DNA of 64,000 nucleotides from a virus, in the IMG/VR virus record IMGVR_UViG_3300025728_000009, positions 1-64,000 of that record, one strand, 5' to 3'. Below are positions 7,486 through 15,109 of the stretch, in pieces. The notes under the pieces were generated by a model, which saw only the letters and a program-made list of their open reading frames with translations, made no database searches and was not told the DNA's origin. How positions within the stretch are numbered: position 1 is the first letter of the stretch; every line of letters starts with the position of its first letter. Position numbers and translations under genes: made by a program.

Positions 7486-7735
7486 CATTCAGTTTAAAGT
7501 TTACCGAATTAAAGATATGCAAGAAAGGCTTATTTTAGAACTTAAAGGTATTCAAAACAACTGTCCTCATGAAGATAAAGAAGGTAAGTACAAAGGTGAC
7601 ATAGGGAACTGGTGTCCTGACGAAGATTCTTACTGGATTGACGCTAAGTGTTTAGACTGTGGTAAGACTTGGATGATTGATTCAGAGGGTCAGAAACAAG
7701 AATACCGTAATTTTAACGGAAAGAAAATTCAATGA
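7478..7735 (+). CDS. Small zinc-ribbon-like protein
   Basis: 85 residues. Helical start, then CPHE (29-32) and CLDCG (58-62), plus an intervening Cys, which could bind one zinc. GGAGG lies upstream in the previous gene. Likely nucleic acid or protein binding; function unknown. Confidence 0.7.
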   Translation: MNDIQFKVYRIKDMQERLILELKGIQNNCPHEDKEGKYKGDIGNWCPDEDSYWIDAKCLDCGKTWMIDSEGQKQEYRNFNGKKIQ

Positions 7736-7872
7736 CTGACTACGATAGATGGCTTGACCAAGATTTAGATGACTACTATGCAGACCTTGAAAATCCTTGG
7801 CCTGATGACGAACCAGCAATAGAACCAAACACTGATTACGATAACTACGACGGATGGGATGATATGCAATGA
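7732..7872 (+). CDS. Very acidic small protein
   Basis: 46 residues, more than a third Asp or Glu, with several Tyr and Trp (DQDLDDYYADLENPW). Charge pattern is like that of DNA-mimic proteins, but the size is small and no family is known. Coupled to both neighbours by ATGA overlaps. Confidence 0.65.
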   Translation: MTDYDRWLDQDLDDYYADLENPWPDDEPAIEPNTDYDNYDGWDDMQ

Positions 7873-8084
7873 TAGAAGAGCCTATTGGTCCATTGTGTGG
7901 GAAAGTAAATAAAATCATCCCTCATATACCCTATTATCTAGCTGAAGGAAACATTGTACAAAAGAAGTGGACAGAACCTTTCGTAGACAGAGTTGGAAAT
8001 AGGGCAATACTGACAAAAGTAGAAGTGCTTACGAAGAAAGGGAAGTTGGTGGATTACACAATTCAGGTGGCTTGGGAAGATTAG
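7869..8084 (+). CDS. Hypothetical protein
   Basis: 71 residues starting MIEEPIGPLCGKV, beta-rich, basic. Four-base overlap with the previous gene. No family recognised. Confidence 0.7.
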   Translation: MIEEPIGPLCGKVNKIIPHIPYYLAEGNIVQKKWTEPFVDRVGNRAILTKVEVLTKKGKLVDYTIQVAWED

Positions 8085-8092
8085 GAGTAGTT

Positions 8093-8368
8093 ATGGTAGA
8101 CAAGAAGAAAGAGATTAAAGTAAGTGTAATCACATATGAACAGTATATTGACTACGAATATATTGACGTCGCTAATTATTTCATTGTCTCGGCACTTCAG
8201 GAATATGTCTACTTTCATACGAACGACAGAATGCTGGCCCAAGAAAAATGCAACGAACTGTTCGGGGTATCGAAATATACCGTAAAAGCTTCCCGTATAA
8301 CCAAGACTAAAAGTAAGAGTGAGTCAGGTGGATTGTCGGCAACAGGAACTGCGAGTAGGCGTAAATGA
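8093..8368 (+). CDS. Conserved phage protein with basic Ser-rich tail
   Basis: 91 residues from the ATG at 8093, chosen because TAGGAG lies 5 bases before it. The core (YEQYIDYEYIDVANYFI) and the tail (KASRITKTKSKSESG, then SATGTASRRK) follow a pattern I recall in several large-phage hypothetical proteins. The basic tail could bind nucleic acid. Overlaps the dCMP deaminase start. Confidence 0.75.
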   Translation: MVDKKKEIKVSVITYEQYIDYEYIDVANYFIVSALQEYVYFHTNDRMLAQEKCNELFGVSKYTVKASRITKTKSKSESGGLSATGTASRRK

Positions 8369-8769
8369 AAGACAAACACATTCAGGCATATATGGAGTGT
8401 GCAGAGGCTTTTGCGAAATGTTCTGTATCCACCAGACTTTCTGTTGGTTCTGTAATTGTCAAGAACAACCGAATTATCTCCTGTGGTTACAATGCTTTAC
8501 CTGAGTTTCTGAACGGACCACTGGAAGATGAGTTCGGTAAGACCTTGCCAGAAACGAGGCATGCTGAAAAATCTGCACTGATGGGGTTGACAAAAAGCAA
8601 TGAGAGTGCAGTTGGGTCTGTTTTATTCTGCACACATGCCTGTTGCAAATTTTGTTCGATTGATATCATTGACAGCGGCATCACAAAGGTCTACTATCGT
8701 AATGAGTATCGCAGCACTGAAGGACTTGAGTATCTTCGTGCAAACAATGTAGAAGTAATCAAAATTTAA
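8365..8769 (+). CDS. dCMP deaminase
   Basis: 134 residues. Cytidine/deoxycytidylate deaminase fold: HAE (66-68) provides a zinc ligand and the proton-shuttle Glu, and CCKFC (93-97) supplies the two zinc Cys. The usual Pro before the first Cys is replaced by Cys93. Converts dCMP to dUMP, the substrate of the ThyX encoded at 50753. Full length for a phage enzyme. Confidence 0.9.
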   Translation: MKDKHIQAYMECAEAFAKCSVSTRLSVGSVIVKNNRIISCGYNALPEFLNGPLEDEFGKTLPETRHAEKSALMGLTKSNESAVGSVLFCTHACCKFCSIDIIDSGITKVYYRNEYRSTEGLEYLRANNVEVIKI

Positions 8770-8780
8770 AGGAGAGGAAA

Positions 8781-9680
8781 GTGAAACCATTCAAACCCAT
8801 GCTCGCAACAGCATGTGAAGATATAACAAAACTGAATTACCCTGTCATGGCATCACTTAAAATTGATGGTATCCGTGCATCTATCCACAATGGTGTGGTA
8901 ATGTCGCGCTCTATGAAGCCTATCCCAAGTAAAGCTGTACAAGCGAAGTTTGGTAAGCCCGAATACGAAGGTTATGATGGTGAGATTATCTATGGTCCGT
9001 ATCTAGATAAGAATGTATTTACACACAGCACCCGAGTATGCATGAGTCACGATCTTCCTGAAGGTTTCTCAATGTCAGAGATTAAGTTCTTTGTATTTGA
9101 TACAATTGGGGAAGGTAGTGCAATCGAGCGAAACAAAAAGATTCTTACAGGCTGGCCTGAAACAACTGGTGTCCATAAGCTGACGCACAGTATCATTGAA
9201 GATTCAGAAGCGCTGGATAAGTTTGAGGCAGATGCATTGTTTCGTGGTGCAGAAGGTGTGATGGTTAAGGCTATTAGTGGTGTTTACAAACAAGGACGAT
9301 CTACTCTCAAAGAGGGTTATCTTCTTAAAGTGAAACGCTTCACAGATTCAGAAGCAATTATTATCGGCTTCGAGGAAAAGATGCACAATGCCAATGAAGC
9401 CACAGTTGGTGAGCTTGGGCAGACTAAGCGCAGTAGCCACCTTGAGAATATGGTGCCTATGAATACTCTCGGTAGCTTGCATGTTCGGGATATTGTCACA
9501 GGTGTTGATTTTAACATTGGCACAGGTTTTAATGATGAGCTTCGTAAAGAGATTTGGGATAATCAAGCTGTTTGGTTGAATAAGATTGTGAAATACAAAC
9601 ACTTTATGATCGGGTCAGTTGAGAAGCCAAGATTTCCTGTGTTCCTCGGGGAAAGAATGCTAGAAGACATGTCTAATTAA
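8781..9680 (+). CDS. ATP-dependent DNA ligase
   Basis: 299 residues, GTG start after AAAGGAGAGG. Adenylation motif I is KIDG with Lys27; motif IV AEGVMVK and motif V LLKVKRF are present, followed by an OB-fold-like C-terminus. Length and layout match small T7-type ligases. Seals nicks in DNA during replication and repair. A second, RNA-type ligase is at 55770. Confidence 0.9.
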   Translation: MKPFKPMLATACEDITKLNYPVMASLKIDGIRASIHNGVVMSRSMKPIPSKAVQAKFGKPEYEGYDGEIIYGPYLDKNVFTHSTRVCMSHDLPEGFSMSEIKFFVFDTIGEGSAIERNKKILTGWPETTGVHKLTHSIIEDSEALDKFEADALFRGAEGVMVKAISGVYKQGRSTLKEGYLLKVKRFTDSEAIIIGFEEKMHNANEATVGELGQTKRSSHLENMVPMNTLGSLHVRDIVTGVDFNIGTGFNDELRKEIWDNQAVWLNKIVKYKHFMIGSVEKPRFPVFLGERMLEDMSN

Positions 9681-9693
9681 TAAGGAGAACAAA

Positions 9694-10116
9694 ATGTACA
9701 CTAAAGAATCTGATTGGAATCCTGATGAAATCGTAGACACACGGAAACTACAAATTTTCTCGCTTTGTCAAATGATGCGGGCGCTACATTATGAGTTTGT
9801 TGAATACAAAGGCTCCGCATCACGATTTGAAAGTAAGCATCACTCAAACAAAGGTCGTGAAGTGTTGTCGATCCCCAGCGCTATCAAACTTTACAACGGA
9901 TCACCAGCCAAGTGTGTATTCGGGCGTCCACCAGAGAAAATTAGCATCTGGAGTTTTTCGGACTACGCAATAGCTCAAGCTAAGGCTGCACGGATTTGCA
10001 AACAGGTGAAGCTCCAGTTCTGTACTCAGACCAATAGTTTTATAGTGCAGGATCATCGTATTCAGTTTGTGTTTGGCAGTTATTCTAAAACCTTCTTAGG
10101 TAATAAATATTTGTGA
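9694..10116 (+). CDS. Hypothetical protein
   Basis: 140 residues, slightly basic, with the segment LSIPSAIKLYNGSPAKCVFGRPP. AAGGAG upstream. No membrane segment, no recognised family. Confidence 0.8.
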   Translation: MYTKESDWNPDEIVDTRKLQIFSLCQMMRALHYEFVEYKGSASRFESKHHSNKGREVLSIPSAIKLYNGSPAKCVFGRPPEKISIWSFSDYAIAQAKAARICKQVKLQFCTQTNSFIVQDHRIQFVFGSYSKTFLGNKYL

Positions 10117-10124
10117 GGTGTGAG

Positions 10125-10310
10125 ATGGACAGGCAAATAGTGTACCTATTCGAACAAGGCGATTGGATGTATGCGTGTGAATATAGTCACGGCTTCCATT
10201 CAGAGAAAGGAAAGTACGTAGAAGTTATAATTGGCAGGGGATGGTCGTCTCGTGAAGTGACTGACATGCTTAAGTCTTACTACGAAGAGAATTTTGAAAA
10301 CTTATTTTAA
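10125..10310 (+). CDS. Hypothetical protein
   Basis: 61 residues from the ATG at 10125, with GAGG 6 bases upstream; a GTG four codons earlier is an alternative start. Aromatic-rich (DWMYACEYSHGF). Last gene before a terminator-like hairpin. Confidence 0.7.
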   Translation: MDRQIVYLFEQGDWMYACEYSHGFHSEKGKYVEVIIGRGWSSREVTDMLKSYYEENFENLF

Positions 10311-10315
10311 TTTGT

Positions 10316-10351
10316 GGCCTGTTTCCGTTGACTTGGAAGCGGGCCTTCTTT
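10316..10351 (+). terminator. Intrinsic terminator-like hairpin
   Basis: GGCCTGTTTCC pairs with GGAAGCGGGCC (two G-T pairs), with an 8-base loop, followed by TTCTTT. Lies between two genes of the left operon and would give partial termination. Confidence 0.6.
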
Positions 10352-10368
10352 ACAATTGGAGGATGACA

Positions 10369-10512
10369 ATGAGGCAATTCGAAGGATTATCTGATTTCTT
10401 TAGGAATGCTACAGATGAAGAAAAGAAAGAAGTTTATTTAGAAGTAATCGAGAAAGCAAAGGAGATAAAAGATGGCACTATGTCGCTGGTCCAGCATGAA
10501 CTTCACATGTGA
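10369..10512 (+). CDS. Small hypothetical protein
   Basis: 47 residues from the ATG at 10369, 6 bases after TGGAGG. Charged and helical (DEEKKEVYLEVIEKAKEI). Overlaps the next gene by 41 bases. Confidence 0.65.
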   Translation: MRQFEGLSDFFRNATDEEKKEVYLEVIEKAKEIKDGTMSLVQHELHM

Positions 10513-10825
10513 CTTATATTGCTACGAATCCGAACACAGCGGCTACGTCACACACGTAGCCAATCAACGTGTAATCGGAGATGTTCCAAAAGTAGATTAC
10601 ACACTATTTTCTAGTGAGAACAATTCCGAAGAAAACACCGAGAAGTTCTTTGAGCAATATAAAGCTCAGATGGATTTCTTGCATGATGCTGAGCGTAAGC
10701 CAATTGGTTTGAAGTATGATGGGCAGACGTTCTATGATGATAAAGAAACTTTCTTGTCTAGATTGAATATGCTACGAGGAGAAGGGTATAATTTTCCAGA
10801 GATTACTGAGGAGGATTTGGGGTGA
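10472..10825 (+). CDS. Conserved phage protein
   Basis: 117 residues. The start MALCRWSSMNFTCDLYCYE and the THVANQRVIGDVP segment follow a pattern I recall from many phage hypothetical proteins. AAAGGAG lies 7-8 bases before the ATG. Function unknown. Confidence 0.85.
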   Translation: MALCRWSSMNFTCDLYCYESEHSGYVTHVANQRVIGDVPKVDYTLFSSENNSEENTEKFFEQYKAQMDFLHDAERKPIGLKYDGQTFYDDKETFLSRLNMLRGEGYNFPEITEEDLG

Positions 10826-10995
10826 CACGTAAGCAATTGCACAAACAGCTTCAAATGATTCATAAGGATTTGACTAAAGTTGAAACACGAATGCAAAAGA
10901 TAGCTGTCAAACTAAACATTGATAGGCATGAACACTTAGAACACTGCCTTTGGGAAGTTGAAGAGCTGCTGAAAATGTTTGATAAGGAAGAGTAA
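10822..10995 (+). CDS. Small coiled-coil protein
   Basis: 57 residues, GTG start overlapping the previous stop, with GAGGAGG upstream. Basic N-terminus then heptad-like leucines (KQLHKQLQMIHKDL). Function unknown. Confidence 0.65.
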   Translation: MTRKQLHKQLQMIHKDLTKVETRMQKIAVKLNIDRHEHLEHCLWEVEELLKMFDKEE

Positions 10996-10996
10996 A

Positions 10997-11010
10997 CACA
11001 ATATATTGTG
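10997..11010. promoter_or_regulatory. 14-bp perfect palindrome, candidate operator
   Basis: CACAATATATTGTG directly follows a stop codon and precedes the gene at 11059. A near-identical palindrome, TCACAATATTGTGA, stands before the single-strand binding protein gene at 43571-43584. Confidence 0.45.
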
Positions 11011-11058
11011 GATTAAGTTGTATTTATTGACATTAGACACAACATGTAGGAGTTATGA

Positions 11059-11253
11059 ATGAACCTAGTTAAACAACGATTAGCTTGGGAGGTTAAGTAT
11101 TATCTTGGAGCACCACATGAGTTTAAAGCTTATGAGGATTATAAAAAGAATAGATTGTCTGAGCACTTCCGGCTGAATGCGGCACTTGAAGAATTTATGG
11201 AATATACAATATCCCTTGAAAATAAAATAACCGAGCTTACTAGCTCAAGGTAG
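11059..11253 (+). CDS. Hypothetical helical protein
   Basis: 64 residues, TAGGAG upstream. Predicted helical with a C-terminal coiled segment (YTISLENKITEL). No family recognised. Confidence 0.7.
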   Translation: MNLVKQRLAWEVKYYLGAPHEFKAYEDYKKNRLSEHFRLNAALEEFMEYTISLENKITELTSSR

Positions 11254-11259
11254 AAGGAA

Positions 11260-11541
11260 ATGAAACTCTCTGTAATCACCCTGACTTTATGCTTTACTCT
11301 AATCCTGACAGGCTGTACAATTCACCCACCAAAGCAACCTGTCATAGTTGGCCCCGGAACATTCTATGCTAAATGGCAGAAAGCTGTTCTTGAGAAGTGT
11401 TCTGACAAGGCTGCTGAGGTTACATTGGATATTGTTAGGGAGAAGTCTAAGGAAGGGATGATGTTTTCAGAGGGTGATGTTATTGCTATTCATAAGTATT
11501 TGACAGAGAAATGCTCTGTTAATTCGGGTATTACAATTTAA
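11260..11541 (+). CDS. Predicted lipoprotein
   Basis: 93 residues. Hydrophobic signal peptide ending in the lipobox LTGC (Cys19), so the mature protein would be lipidated and held in the outer or inner membrane facing the periplasm. Two further Cys in the mature part. Phage lipoproteins often block superinfection or serve in lysis; neither can be shown here. Confidence 0.8.
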   Translation: MKLSVITLTLCFTLILTGCTIHPPKQPVIVGPGTFYAKWQKAVLEKCSDKAAEVTLDIVREKSKEGMMFSEGDVIAIHKYLTEKCSVNSGITI

Positions 11542-11553
11542 TTGGAGAGAAAT

Positions 11554-11904
11554 ATGAGAGAACTACCACCACTAACAGAAGAACAGAAACAACTTGCACA
11601 AGAAGCACGCCGAGAGAAGATTATTGCCGGCGAATCACTTCGTCACGATTGGGCTGACGTAGATCACTGGCGAATGCTTGCTAAATCTATGGGTACTCGT
11701 CTCCCGCAGTCATATCAACCAGCAACTTCTACAAAATATATCCGTAAAATTGCAAAGAAAGTAGGCGTTGATATTAAACAGTGGATTGAATCTACAGGGT
11801 GTGATAACCTTGCTGAAATTAACAAGCTAAATCCTAATATCCCGGCCTACGCAATGACTGGGTGGTATTTGGAGTACGCTGAAGAGGTTAAATCAGATCG
11901 ATAA
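11554..11904 (+). CDS. Hypothetical protein
   Basis: 116 residues from the ATG at 11554 after TTGGAGAG. Hydrophilic, with helix-turn-helix-like spacing in TSTKYIRKIAKKVGVDIKQW that could bind DNA. Last gene before a strong promoter. Confidence 0.75.
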   Translation: MRELPPLTEEQKQLAQEARREKIIAGESLRHDWADVDHWRMLAKSMGTRLPQSYQPATSTKYIRKIAKKVGVDIKQWIESTGCDNLAEINKLNPNIPAYAMTGWYLEYAEEVKSDR

Positions 11905-11976
11905 GGTACTTTTCCTGCATAAAATTTATGGAAAGTGCTTGAAACAGCTAATCTGCGTCTCCGTATTCAAATGTTC

Positions 11977-12005
11977 TTGACGTGTGTTAAAACTACCTAT
12001 AAAAT
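11977..12005 (+). promoter_or_regulatory. sigma70-like promoter
   Basis: TTGACG (11977-11982), 17 bases, TAAAAT (12000-12005). It lies in a 130-base gap and would drive the PhaZ-like gene and its neighbours. Confidence 0.75.
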
Positions 12006-12038
12006 ATGCAGGAAACTCAATTAACTAAGAGGTGTAAA

Positions 12039-12215
12039 ATGTTCTTACTTATCTATTTTATCGTAACACTTATCTTCATTTACATTAACGCAACCGGATG
12101 CTACATCAGAGGTATACGCTACCCTTGGAGACAAGATATTATTCTTTGTCTTTTCTGGCCTTTCACTGCTGTTATAGGTATTCTTGCAATCATCGCTTCG
12201 GAGAGTAGGCCGTAG
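12039..12215 (+). CDS. Small membrane protein
   Basis: 58 residues from the ATG at 12039, chosen because AAGAGGTG precedes it and the upstream in-frame ATG lies at the -10 box. Two hydrophobic helices (about 2-15 and 34-52) with a short polar loop. Inner membrane protein of unknown role. Confidence 0.7.
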   Translation: MFLLIYFIVTLIFIYINATGCYIRGIRYPWRQDIILCLFWPFTAVIGILAIIASESRP

Positions 12216-12273
12216 ATGTTGTGTAAACGTTACTTTTAATTGCAATGTAACACAAACTGAACAGGAGATAAAA

Positions 12274-12468
12274 ATGATACATCACAATACAGAGGAAGGT
12301 GGGCACTTCTCAGTAGGGGTGTCTGCTGTAGGAGAACATATCCTTGTTCAGGTCCAAAATAAGTATGGCGATCAGGCTAGAGAAGCTTTGTGTCCATATG
12401 AGGCTGAACATTTAGCACTACTGATTATGGATTCCTTACAACAACTGAAACAGAGGAATAAACAATGA
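12274..12468 (+). CDS. Hypothetical protein
   Basis: 64 residues from the ATG at 12274 with CAGGAG before it. Contains GGHFSVGVSAVGEHILVQVQN, beta-like, then a helix. Overlaps the next start by four bases. Confidence 0.7.
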   Translation: MIHHNTEEGGHFSVGVSAVGEHILVQVQNKYGDQAREALCPYEAEHLALLIMDSLQQLKQRNKQ

Positions 12469-12653
12469 CCACAGAATATTCCCCTGAGAAACAATTGATC
12501 AAAGATTTCATCCGCTGGGCTAGTGATGTGCACAAGACTGCGCTTGTGCAATTCCCAGATGAATTTGCAGCAAGTCAATATGTCAATTATAGGTTCGTCA
12601 ACGTTGGAAATCTTATTGAGGAGTTTATGAATGACATTCAACGACAAGATTGA
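12465..12653 (+). CDS. Hypothetical protein
   Basis: 62 residues, acidic, helical. Coupled to the genes on both sides. No family recognised. Confidence 0.7.
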   Translation: MTTEYSPEKQLIKDFIRWASDVHKTALVQFPDEFAASQYVNYRFVNVGNLIEEFMNDIQRQD

Positions 12654-12753
12654 ACAACTAGATAAGCAATTAAAAGAGCTTCGCAAGGAATTGGAGAGTG
12701 ATCTTGCGAAATATAGGGATAGTGGTTATTTAATTAAGAGGAAATTGAGGTGA
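12631..12753 (+). CDS. Small basic coiled-coil protein
   Basis: 40 residues starting MTFNDKIEQLDKQLKELRK, a clear heptad pattern. Overlaps the previous gene and ends inside the start of the depolymerase gene, so it is translationally coupled to it. Confidence 0.6.
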   Translation: MTFNDKIEQLDKQLKELRKELESDLAKYRDSGYLIKRKLR

Positions 12754-13568
12754 ATATTCAAACAGTTCAGCTTGGGTCACAGTCAATCCGTATATCTATT
12801 AAACCGGGTAAGATTGGCACAACTCCTCTATTACTCTGCACAGGTATAGGTGCAAGTCTTGAACTACTTACTCCTTTTGTAGAAGCTTTGCACGAACTAA
12901 GCCCCGATACTGAAGTCATTACTTTCGACTATCCGGGAACTGGTGGTAGCTCTACTCCATCAATGCCTTATCGTTTTACTGGCTTAGCTCGCACTATCAC
13001 TCAGATGCTTGACTGTTTGGATTACGGACAAGTGGATGTACTCGGCATCAGTTGGGGTGGTTTCATCTCACAGACTCTGGCTTACGAATACCCACAAAGA
13101 GTACGAAAACTTATCCTCGCTGCTACCTGTAGTGGTGTATTGAGCGTTCCACCAAGTCTTAAAGTATTGAGTTTGATGTCTAGTCCTAAACGATACACAG
13201 ATAAAGATTACGCTGCCAGCATCGCCGCTGATATTTATGGCGGAAAGTTCCGCTCAGACGACGGCCTTGCAGCTCGACATGCTGAACGAATGGGTCAAAC
13301 TAAGTCTGATACGCCACACAGTCAACTTGGGTACTCTTATCAGCAGTTTGCCCTGTGGGGCTGGTCATCTCTTTGGTTCCTACATCAGATTAAACAACCC
13401 ACACTATTGCTCGGTGGCGACGACGATCCTCTGATTGCATTATGCAATATGAAAGTATTGAATCGAATGATTAAAAACTCTACGTTGCATGTCTTAGAAG
13501 GTGAGGGCCATCTTTTCCTTTTAACCGAACCAAAGGTAGTCCCTATAATCAATGAGTTCTTAAACTAA
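12750..13568 (+). CDS. phaZ: PhaZ-like intracellular polyhydroxyalkanoate depolymerase (alpha/beta hydrolase)
   Basis: 272 residues, GTG start after AGAGGA. Alpha/beta hydrolase: oxyanion region TGIGASLEL (31-39), nucleophile Ser101 in GISWGG, acidic residue in GDDDP (223-227), catalytic His254 in GEGHLFL. From memory, the order and wording of the blocks (FDYPGTGGSSTP, YRFTGLA, GISWGG, GGDDDPLI) follow the Pseudomonas mcl-PHA depolymerase PhaZ (about 283 residues) far more closely than other hydrolases. PhaZ releases 3-hydroxyacids from storage granules in the cytoplasm; there is no signal peptide here either. It is the only metabolic enzyme in a run of tiny unknown genes and points to a PHA-storing host such as Pseudomonas. 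A general esterase role is the main alternative. Confidence 0.85.
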   Translation: MNIQTVQLGSQSIRISIKPGKIGTTPLLLCTGIGASLELLTPFVEALHELSPDTEVITFDYPGTGGSSTPSMPYRFTGLARTITQMLDCLDYGQVDVLGISWGGFISQTLAYEYPQRVRKLILAATCSGVLSVPPSLKVLSLMSSPKRYTDKDYAASIAADIYGGKFRSDDGLAARHAERMGQTKSDTPHSQLGYSYQQFALWGWSSLWFLHQIKQPTLLLGGDDDPLIALCNMKVLNRMIKNSTLHVLEGEGHLFLLTEPKVVPIINEFLN

Positions 13569-13586
13569 AATATTGGAGAAAGAAGA

Positions 13587-13775
13587 GTGAAATACTACCA
13601 AGCTGTATATCAGACAGATGCACACGGATTCAATGTTGTATATTCTAAGAACATCTGGACAAGTGAGGCAGATGCACGGGAATACCTTTATGAGTTGAGT
13701 AAAATAATGGATGGAGAGGATTGGTCCTTTATGTATAGATCTTGGGTTACAGAACTATTCGTGGATACACCATAA
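13587..13775 (+). CDS. Hypothetical protein
   Basis: 62 residues, GTG start with TTGGAG upstream. Aromatic-rich (KYYQAVYQTDAHGFNVVY, SFMYRSW). TAATG junction to the next gene. Confidence 0.7.
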   Translation: MKYYQAVYQTDAHGFNVVYSKNIWTSEADAREYLYELSKIMDGEDWSFMYRSWVTELFVDTP

Positions 13776-13981
13776 TGAAACCACTAATCACTAAAGACTC
13801 TGGAGGAAGATATTGGTGTACAATTCCAGATGAGAAATATCCCGATGGAGATGATGCAACAGTGGGAGATTGGTTTGCTTATATGTCTTGTGGCTGTGGT
13901 GATAGTCCTGTAGAGGCTTATAAGGATTGGTTGGAAGATTGTTGTGATTCGTTGAGGAGATTTAATGATGGATTGGCATGA
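13775..13981 (+). CDS. Hypothetical protein
   Basis: 68 residues from the ATG at 13775 that overlaps the previous stop. Acidic with Cys pairs (SCGCG, DCC). No family recognised. Confidence 0.7.
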   Translation: MKPLITKDSGGRYWCTIPDEKYPDGDDATVGDWFAYMSCGCGDSPVEAYKDWLEDCCDSLRRFNDGLA

Positions 13982-14189
13982 ATGGCAAACTAAACATCAC
14001 TATACTTTGTTTGACTTAACTGCTGAACAAATATCAGCGGCTGAAAAGATCCTTGATAGGTTAGAACTCAAGCTTCAGGAAGAACAAGATTGGCATTGTT
14101 GGGAAGAACAAGACTTTATGGAGAATAGGTGTTTCTATGAGAATGATTTAGAGCATCTTTTGGAATTGCCACAGAAGGAGAAGATGTGA
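13965..14189 (+). CDS. Hypothetical acidic protein
   Basis: 74 residues, GAGGAG 8-9 bases before the ATG; the second ATG is equally possible. Trp- and Glu-rich (EEQDWHCWEEQDF). No family recognised. Confidence 0.7.
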   Translation: MMDWHEWQTKHHYTLFDLTAEQISAAEKILDRLELKLQEEQDWHCWEEQDFMENRCFYENDLEHLLELPQKEKM

Positions 14190-14347
14190 TGTACGATAAA
14201 CAACCACAAAGCTATGCTGATATGTTTAGTATGGCAATGCAAGAATTAAAGAAACAAACAGACTTATACTTTGAATTTAAGAAGAAAGAGTTTGATAAAC
14301 ACATAGAGGAGACTTATGGCAAGATTACCAAAGAAGACGGACAATGA
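14189..14347 (+). CDS. Small hypothetical protein
   Basis: 52 residues starting MYDKQPQSYADMF, basic, helical. Starts in the stop of the gene before (TGATG) with AAGGAG upstream and overlaps the next gene by 32 bases. Confidence 0.65.
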   Translation: MYDKQPQSYADMFSMAMQELKKQTDLYFEFKKKEFDKHIEETYGKITKEDGQ

Positions 14348-14849
14348 GATTGTAGCTGAGTGGCTTATTGAGAATAGATGGCGTAACAGCCTGAACACAG
14401 ACACTAAACAAAAGATGCCCGCCTTTGTAGAGGATGCTGTTATGGCAGCCGTATACATTGTTGCGGGTACTTCCAATGGTCAAGTTAACATCAGTCCAAA
14501 GCTTGTATTTAAGTGTTTAATGCTGAATGAAATCAGTGCTGAGTCTGTAGCCACTCGTGAAGTTGGTTATGAGATGAGTGATAGGCATGCAAGACGATTA
14601 GCTCAGACTGTACGCTTTGCACTAGATGGGATTAGGCATCGAATACAAGAATATGAAAATCTAATTACTGAAGAAGAGAAGGAGAAAATCAAATTGGAGA
14701 AAGACTTTATTAGAGCTTACTATCAAGGCGGTAAGAGTCCACTACATTCCCTACCAATGAAGGAACTGCCTTCTGAGATATTGCAGCTTAGGTTGGATGG
14801 GAAATATCTTGAGTATGGTGAAGCTGTTAGGGACTTTAGACTGAATTAA
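14316..14849 (+). CDS. Hypothetical protein, possible DNA-binding
   Basis: 177 residues, basic N-terminus MARLPKKTDNE. The segment VGYEMSDRHARRLAQTVRFALDGI (near 83-106) has helix-turn-helix-like spacing. GAGGAG precedes the start. No known family. Confidence 0.75.
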   Translation: MARLPKKTDNEIVAEWLIENRWRNSLNTDTKQKMPAFVEDAVMAAVYIVAGTSNGQVNISPKLVFKCLMLNEISAESVATREVGYEMSDRHARRLAQTVRFALDGIRHRIQEYENLITEEEKEKIKLEKDFIRAYYQGGKSPLHSLPMKELPSEILQLRLDGKYLEYGEAVRDFRLN

Positions 14850-14893
14850 TTACGGTCGGAGTATAGTAAAGAAATTAATAAAGGAAACAGGCA

Positions 14894-15109
14894 TTGAAAC
14901 GTGATGTAAAAATAGAAATGAGTGTACCAGCATACTACCGTAAGCTTGGTGATGATGTAGCTAATACACCAACTGGTAAAGGTCTTACGTTGGCTGAGTG
15001 TAAGAAACTTAAAGACAGCTATTACGAATACGCACTGAAAGTGGAACGTGAAGAACAGGAAGCTTTGAAAGGGTATAAGAAGAGAAGTTTTAAACGAGGA
15101 GGTAAATGA
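14894..15109 (+). CDS. Small basic protein
   Basis: 71 residues, TTG start after AAAGGAAA. Ends in a very basic tail (KGYKKRSFKRGGK), suggesting nucleic acid contact. Overlaps the HNH gene by four bases. Confidence 0.65.
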   Translation: MKRDVKIEMSVPAYYRKLGDDVANTPTGKGLTLAECKKLKDSYYEYALKVEREEQEALKGYKKRSFKRGGK

